From: Thamnaconus septentrionalis
Taxonomy: Eukaryota > Chordata > Actinopteri > Tetraodontiformes > Monacanthidae
Direction: 5' to 3'
Length of the DNA: 64,000 nt
Assembly: GCA_009823395.1 (NCBI GenBank)
Contig: CM020507.1
Location: forward strand, 14,371,001 to 14,435,000
The notes below the pieces were generated by a model that saw only the letters and a list, made by a program, of their open reading frames with translations, had not been told where the DNA came from and did no database searches. Shown here piece after piece: positions 46,021-59,291 of this stretch; position 1 is the stretch's first letter, and the number at the start of each line of letters is the position of its first letter. The position numbers were made by a program, and so were the translations under genes.

Positions 46021-46420
46021 TGAGCAAAAGGATGCGGTGCGCTGACAATGGAGAGCCTCAGGCGGCTGAATACTTGAAATGACCTTGAACCTCAGCATTC
46101 TCCATTCCCATGGCTGCAGGGACGGTGCGCATGTTTGTATGTTTGTGTGCCGATATTTGAGAAGCAAAAACGAGGCTTTGCTCCTTCGGAGCCAAAAAAA
46201 AAAAGAGAAAAAAAAAAGAGGCTTTTTGTTAGTTAGTCAAAACACTCCCAGAAATCACTGATGGCCGGTTCTGATTCTGTGGCCCCTTGAATCTGTTCTA
46301 TATAAAATAAGTCATTTCAAACCGCTTGTAATGGCAAATACATTTCCTGATGTTATCACATTATCATGTCAAAGTCAGCTCTGCACTTTCACATGCGTGG
46401 CCTGCTACCTTCAGGCTCCC

Positions 46421-46460
46421 AGTGTGTGTGTTTGTGTGTGTGTGCGTGTGTGTGTGTGTG
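46421..46460. repeat. (GT)n microsatellite, interrupted
   Basis: GT units interrupted by single TTT and GC steps. Confidence 0.92.
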
Positions 46461-46980
46461 TTTGCTCACCCTGCATCCAGCAGAGCCAGAGCCGAGCTGC
46501 TCACTATGTCCCCGACTGAGCGTGCAGGCTACGGGCGAGCACAGACAAGGCTGACGAGGACGCGTCTCCATATCACCGCGCCAGCTCAGGGCGGAGACCC
46601 CCGCAACACCCCCGAAACGCACACCTGCTGGCAGACACGCATTTGTGTACACGCTGATGAGAAGGACGAGGACGGCTGAGGGAGGCCCAGCGTGGGCTGG
46701 TAAAGGCCATATCACCGGGCCGTGCTCGGACACAAATGTCAGCAGCATGACCACCCGTACGCGGAGCACCCGACGGCGCCGGAGCACAGGATGATCAAGA
46801 AGAGACGGATGAAGAGGTGAAGAACGGACGCGACGGCTGAATGACGATGCCGGAGCCGGGAGTTTAACCTTCTATTCTGACGTGATTCAAAATGTACATA
46901 TACATAACACATGACTCTGACTGATCATGCAAAAGCAAAGCTGGGCCTCGAGTTTTGCGCGCCGCTTGTAAGCGTCCAGA

Positions 46981-47345
46981 CTCATAAAAGAATTTTTCTG
47001 TTTTCAAGCAGTGGATAAATGCTTAATGAGAAACATTTACGGTGCCGTGACCGACTTTTGCTAATTAAAGCAAAAAAATAAAAGAAATCCTTTAAGGCGT
47101 TGACATACATATGAGACGGCGTTTCATCGGGCTGCATGGCTAAAACATATGCAACGCTTGCTTGCACACCTCCGCCTTCTGCCCCGCGTTCCTCTTCCCC
47201 ATCCATTAGATGTTGAGCATTTCAACTTTCAAAGCACAGGGAGAGCACAATGCCCTCTGCTGCCGAAGAACGCTGAATACATTACAGGCATTTTGAACCG
47301 CCGCTTTAATATTCCGGCAGATGCAAACAAACAGGAATGCAATAG
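46981..47345. promoter_or_regulatory. Candidate conserved non-coding element
   Basis: A block with TAATTA (47062-47067) in TTGCTAATTAAAGC, ATGCTTAATGAG, CATATGAG and ATATTCCGG-type motifs, free of simple repeats. Confidence 0.35.
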
Positions 47346-48849
47346 GGTATAAACCAGGATTTGCGTTTCCTCCCTTTTAAAGGTCAAAAACGCAGCCTCG
47401 CACTTTTCTGAAGTAGTTTTGACGACCAGCGAAAAAAAACCCCGGTTGCACGTGCGTCCAGTTAAAGGAGATAAAGTCCGCCGCGCCGACTTCGCAGCAG
47501 GTGACAATGGGAAGCGAGTACATTGTGATACGCGCGGCATTCAAGCATAAATAAGTGCATTAGCGGAAGGCTCTTGTGTACGCGTTCCGTCTTTAAGAGC
47601 CGTAGCCTTGCATTTCATGTACAGTTTCATCATCACCCGTGCGCGGCTGCACACAATAACAACAGCGACAGCGTGTGGCATGAATGCAGTGAAATCTGAC
47701 GGCCGGGTTGTAATTACAATCGGGGGAATTCCAAATAGAATCGCAAGGTTACACAAACACAAGCAGACGGACAGTACATTTGTATCCAAGCTTGCCTTCC
47801 AAAGTGGAAAATACGTCAGAGAACTATGTTACACGAGTTGGAGCGAGAGGACGTTGAATTCAACGCGGTGTTGACATCTCGGCGATGGTGAATATTTTAG
47901 TGGGGTGGAGGAATCGAGGCGGACAAGTCGACTTGTTGGCTTGAATTCGCAACCAAGGGTAAATGCGCGCACTCCAGAATAAATGGATGCGCCCGCTGAA
48001 ATGGCCAATCCAATCTTCAGTCTGGGGGGGGGGGAGTTTGTGCGAGGGTACGAGCTTGTTATCCAGTTTAGCTGATTGCGTCCCTCCAATCGTTCAAAAC
48101 GCGCCACTTTGGCCTCTGTTTGACAACATTAAAACAAGGCCGGCGTCCTCCTGAAGGGGCTGTCTTGATGGATCAGAACCACGAGCGGGTTTCCAAAAAG
48201 GAATCCCGATTAGAACGCAAACACTGTGCAAACGCGACAGAGTGAATGGCTCGAGAAACTCGGATCCCCCCCGATTCTCGAAACTTGAACCCAACAGTCC
48301 CTGTTTCCCCTTCAGCCTCGACATCAACAGAAATGCCCAAATCTGGATGGTTTCCTTTTTCATTTTTTTTTCTCCAAGTCTAACCTGTGCCTGGGAATGG
48401 GAGAAAAGTTAAGGGATGCGCTTTACTCATCACCGACGCTGAGACAGTGGTGATTTGTGCCTGTGTTAAAGCGCAACTGCTGCCTGCCTCTTCCGCAAAA
48501 TATATTGCCGCCATTATGCGGGTGCCACAAAAAAAAAAAAAGAGGGAAGAAAACATAGGGGACGACGCGTTGAAGGAATTTTACTGGCGAATTGCTGATG
48601 GGACCTGAGTGACAATCCGGTAAGCAATTGTCATTGTCATTCACGGAGACGTCGGCATGTCTGGATCCCATTTTGTGTCGCCAAGCTTTAGTCGGCGTCG
48701 CACTCTGTCAGCAGACACTTTCCCAAAAGTACTTCCGCGGAGAGTCCAATCAGCGTCGCCGCTCTCATTGGCCGGCCAGACTGGGATTAAAAATCAGGTA
48801 AGTTGCTCCCTATTTTGGATAATGTAAATGCTATGCATTGAAATGCAAG

Positions 48850-49210
48850 CTCCACACCGAGCTGCGACCTTAACGGCGGCGGCCGCCGCTTAATATTTCA
48901 AATAATGTGGAGCAAATGCGGCAGGAAATGCAAATTTTGTCACGGCAGCCTTTCACATCCGGGAGCTGAATCAAGGCTTTTGTGTCCGCCGTGCATTTAG
49001 GGGGTGGGAAAAAAAAAAAAACAGCTTGGCGAGAGGGTTCCTCGGCCTCGCTTGTTTGGACTTTTGAATGAGCCCACGGTGCCCGGGCGGGGAGCCACGG
49101 CGCTGCCAGCGGCGCGGCTCTCCCGCTAATTGATTGCCTGGGCGAACAAGAGCGCAGCTCGCTCCATTGTGATGGCCCGTTGGCCCTCGTTCATTAAGCC
49201 AGGAAGCGCC
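48850..49210. promoter_or_regulatory. Candidate enhancer, octamer and homeodomain/SOX motifs
   Basis: A perfect octamer ATGCAAAT (48928-48935) followed by TTTGTCACGG. Farther right are CTAATTGATTG (49126-49136), a SOX-like CCATTGTG (49164-49171) and TTCATTAAG (about 49190). The flanks are CpG-rich. Looks like two adjacent conserved blocks separated by a poly(A) run at about 49009-49021. Confidence 0.45.
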
Positions 49211-49590
49211 GCCATCTCCTCTTTTTGTTTCGCTCTGGCACCTCTTCCCCCCCCCACGCCCCCATTCCTCCCCCTCACCCTCTCCTCTAAATCCTGCCGT
49301 TCCCCTCTTTCTCTTTCACTCTCTCTTTCAGGAACTGGGAGAAGTGATGCAAAGGTGCCACGACAGGCAAAAGCATCCCTCCGCCATCCGAGGATGGGGA
49401 GGGAAAAAAAAAAAACCCGGAGAGGAACAAAGAACGTATGCGAGGGGATGGTGGCCGGCGTAGAACGACGCAAGATGAGGAGCCAGCGGACGGAGGAGAA
49501 AGAAGAAGGGAAGAGAGAAGAGTGAGATCAGAAGAAGGGTGTCCCGCCATCCCCCTCAAACCTGTCTTCTGCCAGGGTTCCATACTAGCT

Positions 49591-49614
49591 CCACACACAC
49601 ACACACACACACAC
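49591..49614. repeat. (AC)n microsatellite
   Basis: About 12 AC units within a C/T-rich stretch. Confidence 0.93.
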
Positions 49615-50292
49615 GCCCCTCTTGTTTTTACCCCCCACCCTTTTTTTTTTCCCTCTACCCCTCTTTTCAACTATCTCCCTTCCCCGCTCCTGCTCCTCAG
49701 CCCGTCTCTGCGCCGCCTCTTAATAAGAGCTGGCGGGACAATAGTGCCATTGTTGCTCCTTGTTTTGGGGAACCCTGGACTGAAACAAACGCTGTTTACC
49801 CGAGCAGCGGCGCAGCCCGGGCCCTTTGCTTCATTACAGCCGCGGCCAAGTCTGATTAAGTCTGTTCAGCGAGTGTCCACAATAAGCCGCTGACCCTTTG
49901 CCGCTACGACTCGCCCGATTCCCGTCCGTCTCTTCCCTCAACTTTTTGTTTTCCACCCCTCACCATTCACGGCTAACAGAACACTGCCGGGGCTTGCGGT
50001 CTTTGTTTTTGCTCACCGACGAATTATCCGCCATTAGCAACAAGGGGGTGACTGAAATAAACACGGTGGGAACGGATCAAGAAGAGCTGGCAAAACCACG
50101 AGAGGAAACCATGAAGACCTTCATCGCCGAGACGAAGGTTACGTGAGAACCGAGCGGGTTGGAACGGCTAGCAGGTGCTAAGCTGCTAGCTGACTGAGAC
50201 ACAAGAGGAAACTCTCTTTTCCATAATGGCCTCAGATCATTTACAGAAAAAAAATATCCGGGATGTGTTTATCAACCTCATGATTGTTGTGG

Positions 50293-50296
<4 letters not shown>

Positions 50297-50339
<43 letters not shown>
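50297..50339. repeat. (AC)n microsatellite
   Basis: About 21 AC units. Confidence 0.95.
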
Positions 50340-50341
<2 letters not shown>

Positions 50342-51498
50342 TGAGTGGATGGAAAGCTGTAGCACTCAACCACCTCCCTCAGCTCTGGGTGCTACCCGCT
50401 CGGTGAGGGTGTGGGGTGGGGTGGAAAAAAATCTGCATCATGAATATGCGTAATTAGGTGAGACTGGTGTAATTTTTCTGGGTTATGGGATGTGACATCT
50501 GTGGCGCGTGAGCATACATCAGCGTAAGCGCGACTGACAAATGCATGATCCCATTTTTCTTTTTGTTTTTTTCATCCCCGACCCACAACAAGGCATTTTA
50601 TACTTTGCGGTGGAAAACACACAGTTTGGATTCGCACACTTTTAGTGGCTGCTCGCGAAAATGGGGGGAAATCGCTCAGAATGACACGCGTGCACAGTCA
50701 TGCACAGGTAGACACGTTTACAGTTTTTCTTAAGAGGGGGGTGGGGGGGCATCTGTGCATCTGAACCCATCATTTTCTGAAACTGCAAAGAAAACAGAGA
50801 TTTACTGCACACGGCCAAATAAGGCGACGTTTGAAAACTCAACTTTCCTCCAGTGATGAAAAAAAACACACAAACAAAAAAACAAGCTTAATACATAAAG
50901 AAATGCAAGCTGTGTGCATCGGTGCGCGTTTTATATGAAACATTTCTGGGCCTTTGATGGAAAAGGGACACAAAGACCGTCATTGCCAAGCAACAAGGTT
51001 AGCAGGAGCCTCGCACGCGTGCCTCTTTTAGCATAATTCGCATCAGGCGGCATGAGTAACATCGCTGTTTACATCCTGGAAATGCAGCACAGCTGACGAG
51101 GGAATCAGCGCGTATAGAGCTCTCGTCATGGGTCCGTCCACACACCTCAAAAGGTTTTTTTTCTACCTTGGACTTGTATTAATTATCGAGCATCTGTTGC
51201 AATAAAGGGCTTCTTTTTTTTTTTGTATTTGCATTTTCCTTTGGTCTCCCATTTCCGCAAAACCTCCAAAAATAACACGCACTTGCATGTAAGGACAGGC
51301 GGATGGGAATGGGGACAGTGACAAAAGCGCCTATTAATAATGGGATCATATTCTGCACACACACACACACGTATGCATGCGCAGTACGAGCACACCTCCT
51401 CAGCTCTTCATAGAGAGCCAATTTATAGATACTGTGGTGAACCTCCGTCACCACCTCTCGCCTCTCTCTTTGCTGCGCTGTGGCCCTTTCCCTTTCCC

Positions 51499-51502
<4 letters not shown>

Positions 51503-51538
<36 letters not shown>
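51503..51538. repeat. (AC)n microsatellite
   Basis: About 17 AC units. An AT-alternating tract follows at about 51627-51650. Confidence 0.95.
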
Positions 51539-51540
<2 letters not shown>

Positions 51541-52810
51541 ACCGCCCTACCACACATACCGAAGGGGAGGACACATCCCTCATAGCGCCGAAGAAATTAA
51601 CTTGACATTTGATGCAGACAGAAAATATATATATATACATATATATATTTTTTTTTTGTAGTGGGGGAAAAGAGGAGGAGGAGGAGGAGGGGGGGAAAAA
51701 ACAAAGTGTACCAAAGCCGAGATAGCATAAACCCATCCCTTGTTCACCCGTCCCCACCCCAACCCCCTTAAGCCCAGGGATGCATTGGGAAGGGATTTCA
51801 GCGATCTGCAATGCAGACGCCACTGGGTGCCCGCGGTAGGGAGAGAAAGGGGGGAAAAAAGAAAAGGGAAGAAAAAAAAGATGAGCTCCATCTTTCGCCT
51901 GTCCCTCTCCGTGTACGCTGTCTACCGCTCTTTGTCTCCATCTTTCATGATGCCAGCGCTCCATTTTCATATTCACTTCCCCTCCCTTTGAGCTCGCGTC
52001 TTTCTATTTGGAAGGGAAGTTGGGGTGGGGTGGCGGCGGCGGCGGTGGTGGTGGAAGGGGGTTTAAAAAAAAAAAAAAAACAACATAAAAGAGTATTGGA
52101 GGATGGCTTGATGGTGCGTGCCTTCAAAAATGAGGCACGCCCTTTAAGCCACTCCCCATGAATACACAAATTCAGGGGGATTTTTTAAAATCGTTGTTGC
52201 CATGCCATCGCTTTCCATCCAGCGCGCCAGCGGCTCGGAGCACGCAGCGGGAACCCTTCCCTCCGTTATTCCGCCCATGCGGATGCCAGCGAATATGGAA
52301 CCTCATTTGATTAAACGGCAAAAAGTGAACTCCTTGCAAATTTTTTTCGTCAAGGTTGGAGCGCACCAACAATTTCATTGGAAATAAAAAAATTTATATA
52401 TATATATATATTTTTGTCTGCGCTCAATAAGATAAACAACAGCGTCCGAGGTTCACCTTGAACCCTCGAGCAGGCCACAATTAATACGCGGCTACGCTAC
52501 ACTTTATACCCACAGATGCACAGACGCACAGCGAGACCGCCGGCCAGCCCGTGTCTGCCTCTAGATCCCCCTGCATTAGACATGCAGGAATGTTAACATC
52601 ATTATGCACAATTGTGAATGTCTGTCTGTGCCCTGCCCCCTCCCATAACATATTGTGTCTGTGGGATTTGCTGTGCGCGCACGAGCCTGTGCGCATCTGA
52701 AGGTGAGCAGCAATATTTAAATGAATTTTTTTTATATATATATATTTTTTCAAATTACGTGTTGTTGTGCGGCTGCTGGAGTCGCTGAGTGCGATGCTGT
52801 CAAAGAAACT

Positions 52811-52812
<2 letters not shown>

Positions 52813-52859
<47 letters not shown>
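52813..52859. repeat. (AC)n microsatellite
   Basis: About 23 AC units. Confidence 0.95.
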
Positions 52860-52860
<1 letters not shown>

Positions 52861-53829
52861 TTATATATCAGCATTTTGAGAGAACCTATGGCTGTGAAAT
52901 TACCTCCTACTTATTCATCAGTATTTTTTAAATAATTAAATATTGCAGCATAATTAATGTGGAATAACAACAGATAAAGCACAGGGATGCCACGCAGCAC
53001 ATACACCCCCCCCCCCTCCCCCCACAACCTCCTCCCCCCAAAAAAGAAATGGTAAATGAAAACTTATATAAATCAAATGCATCTCTCCGCATTCTCATTT
53101 GCAGTTTAATCCTCACAGTATTTTACTGTTTTAAATGTGCATCGATTTTAATAAAAATAAATAAATAAAAAAAAAGAAGCGAACACGGGCATCATTTTCT
53201 ATTCCTGGAGAAAAGATGGAGTCTGACCTATTTCGTCGGTGACAAATCTCCACGACGCCAGCCCTGGTTAGCGAGTGCACTTGAGAAGAGGCGACGCGTT
53301 TGATCAGACTGAAGTTTGCGCGGGCAGCCTGGTTGACGCAAGGTAGCACTGAGGGGAGGAAGCCGCTAATGAAGCGCGCTCTGCATTTCTGCATTTCTCC
53401 CAGGCCGCCCTTCTGCGGCCGCCGCACTGCAACATCCAGCGCGGCGGCCGCAGCCATTTTTACCGCATTTGCATTTGCCGTGTTTTCCTTGTTTGTTTTA
53501 TTTTTTTTATTTTTTTTGCAGCGGTGCCTCTTGAATGAACAAAGCGTTCTGTTGCACCCGGAAGGAATGAAAAAAAAAAAAAAAAAAGCAGGGAGGAACA
53601 ATGAAATGAGAGACCACCAGGCAGCGTGAGTAAACACACCCAATCAGTATTTACATAGCGGTGAATTCTCGAGGAGAGAAAGTGGCTTCTTGTTTTTGCG
53701 GCGCGGAGAGATTCGGAACCACGTTCAAAATAAATATATTGCAGGATATCTGACAGACCTTAAAGGGGAGATTGTCCGGCGAGTGTTGTATACAAAGCCC
53801 TTGGCATCCCTCTGCTTACACAAACTCCC

Positions 53830-54110
53830 CCTCTGCCACCTCGCCCGCTCCTTGCTGCCAGCGATTTGCATTCATTTGCATGATTTGCCGATGTGCATAT
53901 CCTTTGTTCCGACTGTATGATGATGCAAAAGGAGCCTCCTCCATACGCAGCACTATTACACGAGCCGCCGAAAGCTCCTCGGATATTACGTTCGGCATGG
54001 GGGGGGGGGCGTCGTGCATCTGCTTTAATTATAAATTGATAAGAGGAGATTTTCCGCAAATGCCAGACTCGTCCTGCGCTGCGCCGATGTTAATGCAGTG
54101 CATCAGGATT
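53830..54110. promoter_or_regulatory. Candidate SOX/POU enhancer
   Basis: Two perfect octamers ATTTGCAT at 53864-53871 and 53874-53881, an octamer-like GTGCATAT at 53893-53900, and directly after it a SOX site CCTTTGTT at 53901-53908, all within 45 bases. Octamer next to SOX sites is the composite architecture used by SOX2/POU factors in neural progenitors. Nearby are TTTAATTATAAATTG and CGGATATTACG. Confidence 0.5.
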
Positions 54111-54625
54111 GGGGGTTCTAGGAGGAGGAGGAGGAGGAGGGGGGGGGTTCTAGTTTCGTGGAATTTTTTGCACAACCATGGAAAGGACATATTGTGCTAT
54201 CGCTAAGAGGCACGAGCACCTGCAATATATGGCACGGAGGGGGGAGGACTGCATTGGAGCATGAAATATGGAATTACGTGACAAATAGGGGGGAGGGGGA
54301 AAAAAAAGGGAAAATTGGTGATGGAAAGTAAATCATCGAAAAGAGAGAAAAGAAACCTGTCACATATTTTTTACTATATTGTCATAAATAACATTATTCG
54401 TCCCTCAGTTGCCTCCTGCATTTATATTCATTATATTCATTTATTATGACAATGCGAGCGGGCCGGCCGTAGCCGACTGTAAGGAGTTAGCCTCGGCCTG
54501 TGCATTTAGCATGCTGTCTTTAAAATGCAAAACTCCTCGCTCAGATGTTTATGAACGGGGCTGGCTGAGGTCTCGCTGCTTCCATCCATTCTTTTGTCCA
54601 GTCGGGTTTTAACGGCGCAGACGAC

Positions 54626-54626
<1 letters not shown>

Positions 54627-54667
<41 letters not shown>
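54627..54667. repeat. (AC)n microsatellite
   Basis: About 20 AC units. Confidence 0.95.
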
Positions 54668-54669
<2 letters not shown>

Positions 54670-55960
54670 TGAGCACTGCTTCATCATGCGGGCACATGCA
54701 GACGTCTTCATTAATTGCCGTGGGCCATCATGAATGTAGGCGCCGCGTTATAAATACTCGAGCCTGCAGGAACCCGAGCAGCGAGCAGCTGCACTTCCAA
54801 TATGCATGTCTGATGGATGATTACAAGTGCGGCATAGGAAATGAGGCCCTGCGATGTAAACAAACCGCGGCGTATATATGTATCGCTCGTCTTATCTTAC
54901 ACTTAACAAACGGCCGTGAGGTAAAACCCGCCTCTTGCGTCCGATGTCTTGTGTCTCAAAATGTCAGTTTTTTGCTTTATTAGTGTTTTCTTTGCATAAG
55001 TGCATGAAGATGGGTGCAATTACAAGGTGGCTATTTGAACTAAGTGTGTGTAAAAGTGTGTATATGCTTCAGTATGGAAGGAAAACTGTATTGCATAGTT
55101 CACTTCACATATAATGTTTACTGTCTCAAAACGAATAAACATATTTTTGTGCAGGAGCAAAAATTGAAACCTCTACATTTTGACTAATAGAAATAAAATG
55201 AACCTATATTCATATTAAATGTTCTAGATGGGAGAAATCATTGGTTTTTTTCTATAACTTGACGGTTTGCTAATGTTTGCTTGGTTAATGTGTAGAAATG
55301 TTCTATACATTAAACTTAACCGTAGCCATCTGAATGTTTTTATCTGTTCATTTATTTTACACTCCTAATCGTTTATTCCGTGCCGTTCACCGAATGCAAG
55401 TGTAATTAGGACGAGTAGCTGCGCCTCGTGGGTGCTGACGCACCATCTCAACACTTCAGCCACTCATTTTTTTTTTTCCAGGACCTTCCAAGAAAGGAAA
55501 AAAAAAAAAAAGACTTTTAACACATTCTGCCTGGACAGCGCTGCAGTGACGCCCTGGCCTTTCTTTTTCTCGTCGGATTAACACTGTCACGCCAAAGTGG
55601 CCCCGGCCGCTAAGAGTGACGCAGAGATGCGGAAGGGCCACTCGGATCATTTCCGACGACAGTCGCAGACGTCAAAAAGTTTCCGCTTGTTGCGCTGAAG
55701 GAAAATAAATAAATAAACAATTTTAAAAAAGGGGGTCAGAGTTGACGTCGAGGAAGCCCTGACGGTAATCTGCCGGCGCGGCTGCCGCTTCTGCCAGCTA
55801 ATTTAATAAACAGCTCCCTGTCGCGAGATGAAGGCGGCCTCATTAAAATGTTCATCTCCCTTCAATAACGTTAAATGTCACGAGTAACGACGGCAGGAGG
55901 TCTAATTGACGACCTGCGAAACAAAGCCGCGCATTTGTTACACGAGCGGGAAAACTGCTT

Positions 55961-55984
55961 GTGTGTGTGTGTGTGTGTGTGTGT
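55961..55984. repeat. (GT)n microsatellite
   Basis: 12 GT units, followed about 40 bases later by (GTT)n. Confidence 0.95.
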
Positions 55985-56727
55985 CTTTGTTTGATGGCGG
56001 GTCTGTAACAGGGCATTTGTGTTGTTGTTGTTGTTGTTATGATGAGTAACCTTGGCAACCCCGCCCCCCTGGTACGGTGTGGACCACCGGGCATAGAGTG
56101 GGTCATGGGATTTGATATTGCCCACCATCAAATCGCCAGAGCTCCTTTCAAAAAGTGCCGCGGCTCTGTTTGCTGTGTCCTCTGGACCACTGCTAACATC
56201 TGCGCCTTCATCCAACACACACGCAGGGGCCAACTTTGCTGCGGGCGAGCGCACATGCGCGGACAAAGACTCACATCGGTGGAGACGAGGCCACAGCGAG
56301 GGAGGAGGGGGGGCGGGGGGTTGCAGTCCATCGGAAATCGTTCAGACAAAGAATTTCTGAGCAAAACCAAATTCATGAACGCAAACAATTTTTTTTTTTT
56401 TTTTTTTTTTCAGAATTTCTAGAGAAAAAATGAGTCGAACTGGAGTCATATCGGTTCAGTCACACGACTGGTTTGTTTGGTTGAAGCTTCAAATTGGAAC
56501 GGCTGTTGTAAATATGACGGGTGTGTTTTTGGATGTAAACGGATGCTGAGACAAGCGCACAGAGCCAAATTAAAAGTGAGAAACGCACAAAGACAAAGCG
56601 CAATTCGCCAAAACTCACCTCACGCCGCTCCAGCAGGAAACAAAATTCCAGGGATCTCATGTGGCACCGCCCGTCCCTCCGCTTGCAGCCCCGCGTGGCT
56701 CCTTCCCTCCATCACTGCAGCGAGGAA

Positions 56728-56743
56728 CACGCACACACACAGA

Positions 56744-56783
<40 letters not shown>
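56728..56783. repeat. (AC)n microsatellite, interrupted
   Basis: A short AC run, an AGACAA interruption, then about 18 AC units. Confidence 0.94.
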
Positions 56784-56787
<4 letters not shown>

Positions 56788-58056
56788 GAATATGTTTACT
56801 AAGAGGTAACCTTTATATGACGAATAATTCCTCTTGAGCAAATTGACACGTTTCGGTGAAGGAAGAAAAAAAAAGTCGGCGGGGGTATGGGTGGATTCCC
56901 GGTTAGTTGGCGGGAGAAAGAAACAGAGGTAGCATTTACCAACGCTAAGTTTACTGCCAGGGATTGAAATTGGCAATAACTTTGTGCAAATGTCGTCTCA
57001 ACCTTTACTCTCCGCTAAAAATAGCGCCTCAAAATTGGGCCTTAAGTGGGACACGAGGAGGCGGCGCGCTGATTATGCGAAGGTCATGACGCGAAGCCGC
57101 GTGCGTGCGGATATTTTTCCGTTGTTACTATTATTCATCAAAGTTTCAAAATAAAACAAAAAGAAAATCTGTGGATAGATGATGTTTTAGCCTTAATTTG
57201 TTGAAGGGGGTCCATCTCAGCCTGAGCGGAAACGACCTGCTGGTTCCATTTAAGCGCACTGTTGAACCCACGACCCTGCAGTGGAGTGGGGAGGTCAAAG
57301 GTCAAAGGTCAAGGCTAAAGGACGAGTCCCTCTCAGGTCAGAGGCGCCTACTACAGGTTGTTTTTCCCCTCTTCTGGGGGAGCGGCACTCCAGCCAGTCT
57401 GATGCCATGTTTTGTTTGTGAGATTTCCTTCCTGCTTTTTTTTTTTTTTTTTTCACTGAACCCTGAACGTCGACATGACGGCTGACATCCTCGCCGTGTG
57501 AAAGGCTCCCCGACGACGCCACTTAGAAGCGGACAGACGTCGCCAACGATGTCGTCAGAATAATAATGATATGTAATTTTGTGTGTTTTTTTTTTTTTTT
57601 TTTTTTTGTCCACACTCAGCCCCTGCCGTCACGCGGCGCCTCTGACGCTCTCCTCCCCTCTGCCGGGTTCCCATGTGATCGCGAGGCTCTTCTGGCATGT
57701 CAGTGTCAAACTGACAGATGCCACATTTCATTAGGGCGCCATATCAAGGCTCGCCCCCCCTTCTCATACACACACACACATGCACTACTGTACATGTCAA
57801 AAAAATCAATAACACATCCACACGAGGTTCTCGCCGTTCAACACTCAATTTTATTTGCTTGTTTGCGGTTCACAATTAAACGAGCGAGTGGTGCAGACGT
57901 CCGCCTCAACATGTTTATCAATGTTGGGGAAAAACAACTTGAAAATGGGAGGAGAAGAAGAGGAAGAGAAGAAGAGAAGTGTGATGACTTCATGCAGGCC
58001 TCTGCTCCCCACTGCCGTGTTCTACACTGTCCTCACTGTGTCACGCATGACCATCT

Positions 58057-58059
<3 letters not shown>

Positions 58060-58109
<50 letters not shown>
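58060..58109. repeat. (GT)n microsatellite
   Basis: About 25 GT units. A second tract lies at 58310-58351 and a C-rich run lies between them. Confidence 0.95.
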
Positions 58110-58111
<2 letters not shown>

Positions 58112-58307
58112 AGCATGTGTTTCTCGCCCTACGGCAGAATTTAGGGTAACTGTACAACACCAAAACCACCGCCGCCGCCACCACTGCGCCCCCCCCCCCT
58201 CCATCTCCCGCCCCTCCCCCTGAACCCCCCCACCCCCCCTCCACTCTGCGGCTTGTGTGGCTTGTCTTTCTCATCCCATCTCGCTGCCGCTCCGCTATCT
58301 CTCCCTG

Positions 58308-58309
<2 letters not shown>

Positions 58310-58351
<42 letters not shown>
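58310..58351. repeat. (GT)n microsatellite
   Basis: About 21 GT units running into a G-rich stretch. Confidence 0.95.
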
Positions 58352-59233
58352 TGGGGGTGAGGTGGGGGTTGGGATGGAGTTGGGTTGGTGCAAACGGTGC
58401 CAAGAATCAGCCCCGTCCCCCCCCCCCCCACCCCCTCCCTCCACACCTCCGTTGCCTTCCGTGGGGCGGCAGCAAGGATGCTAAATTTAAAGCGGTTTGC
58501 ATGTCACACACACACACGCACGCACACACACACGCACACACGGCTCCGCAATGTTCGACCAAAAATAAAGAGGGAAAACACCCAAAGGTCCAGGAGTGAT
58601 GGTTCGGATGACACCAACGTGAGCTGCACTCATTTAGGCAAGAATTCCTTTTTTTGTGTGTAATTGGACACATTATGCGTATCTTTAATTTCTAGCGCCG
58701 CTGCGAGGACCCTGTGGCGCCGCTGTACGCGACAAAACCAGGAACAAAAGCCCCTCTTCCCTCGCCAGGAGGCGTGTCCGCCCTGCGCCGCCACGCTCAG
58801 CCTTTCATCACCAGAAAGTCCAGGTCCTCTGCGTCGTCGCCCCCTCGATCCTCTCCGCTCTGAACAACCCCCCCCCCCCCCCCCTCCTCCTAGCCCCGAC
58901 GTGGCCCGTCTCATTTCCTCCCCGGCAACCGTCCATTAGCCGACGCCAAAGCTCAAACGCGCCGCCCGCCGCTTAATTATTCTCATTTCTGTGGCAGCAC
59001 GTCATCGCAGGAAGCAGGAGGGCGGGGGAGGCCGACAGCTGATGCCGGCGTGTACACTTTGGCGGAGGGATGACAGTCTCTGTCACACACACACACACAC
59101 ACGCACACACACATGCCTTTTCGAATTGGACGATTTTGAAATACTAGTAGAATTCATGCGCTCATTAAAAACACTTTTACGCAAAAACTGTACCTGTCAA
59201 TAACGTCAATAGCTTCATATCAAATATCGACTT

Positions 59234-59235
<2 letters not shown>

Positions 59236-59289
<54 letters not shown>
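59236..59289. repeat. (GT)n microsatellite
   Basis: About 27 perfect GT units. Confidence 0.96.

Positions 59290-59291
<2 letters not shown>

Larger units (their letters stand above)
41101..46980. other. Intergenic, no gene seen
   Basis: No coding exon supported. Contains G-tracts, a CTGT repeat, several CA/GT tracts and C/T-rich stretches (44.4-45.1 kb). A moderately complex block at 42530-42680 (TTTTAATTGAC, TTTTTAATACC, CATTAGC) may be regulatory. Confidence 0.5.
49211..53359. other. Intergenic, microsatellite-rich, no gene seen
   Basis: No coding exon supported. Several CA tracts, AT-alternating tracts near 51627, 52398 and 52734, and C/T-rich and G-rich runs. CpG content is clearly higher than in the 20-34 kb part. 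Confidence 0.5.

Noticed and set aside
57566..58144. 192-codon plus-strand open frame
   Set aside because: Begins in a poly(T) run and ends in a GT microsatellite; the middle has no recognisable domain.
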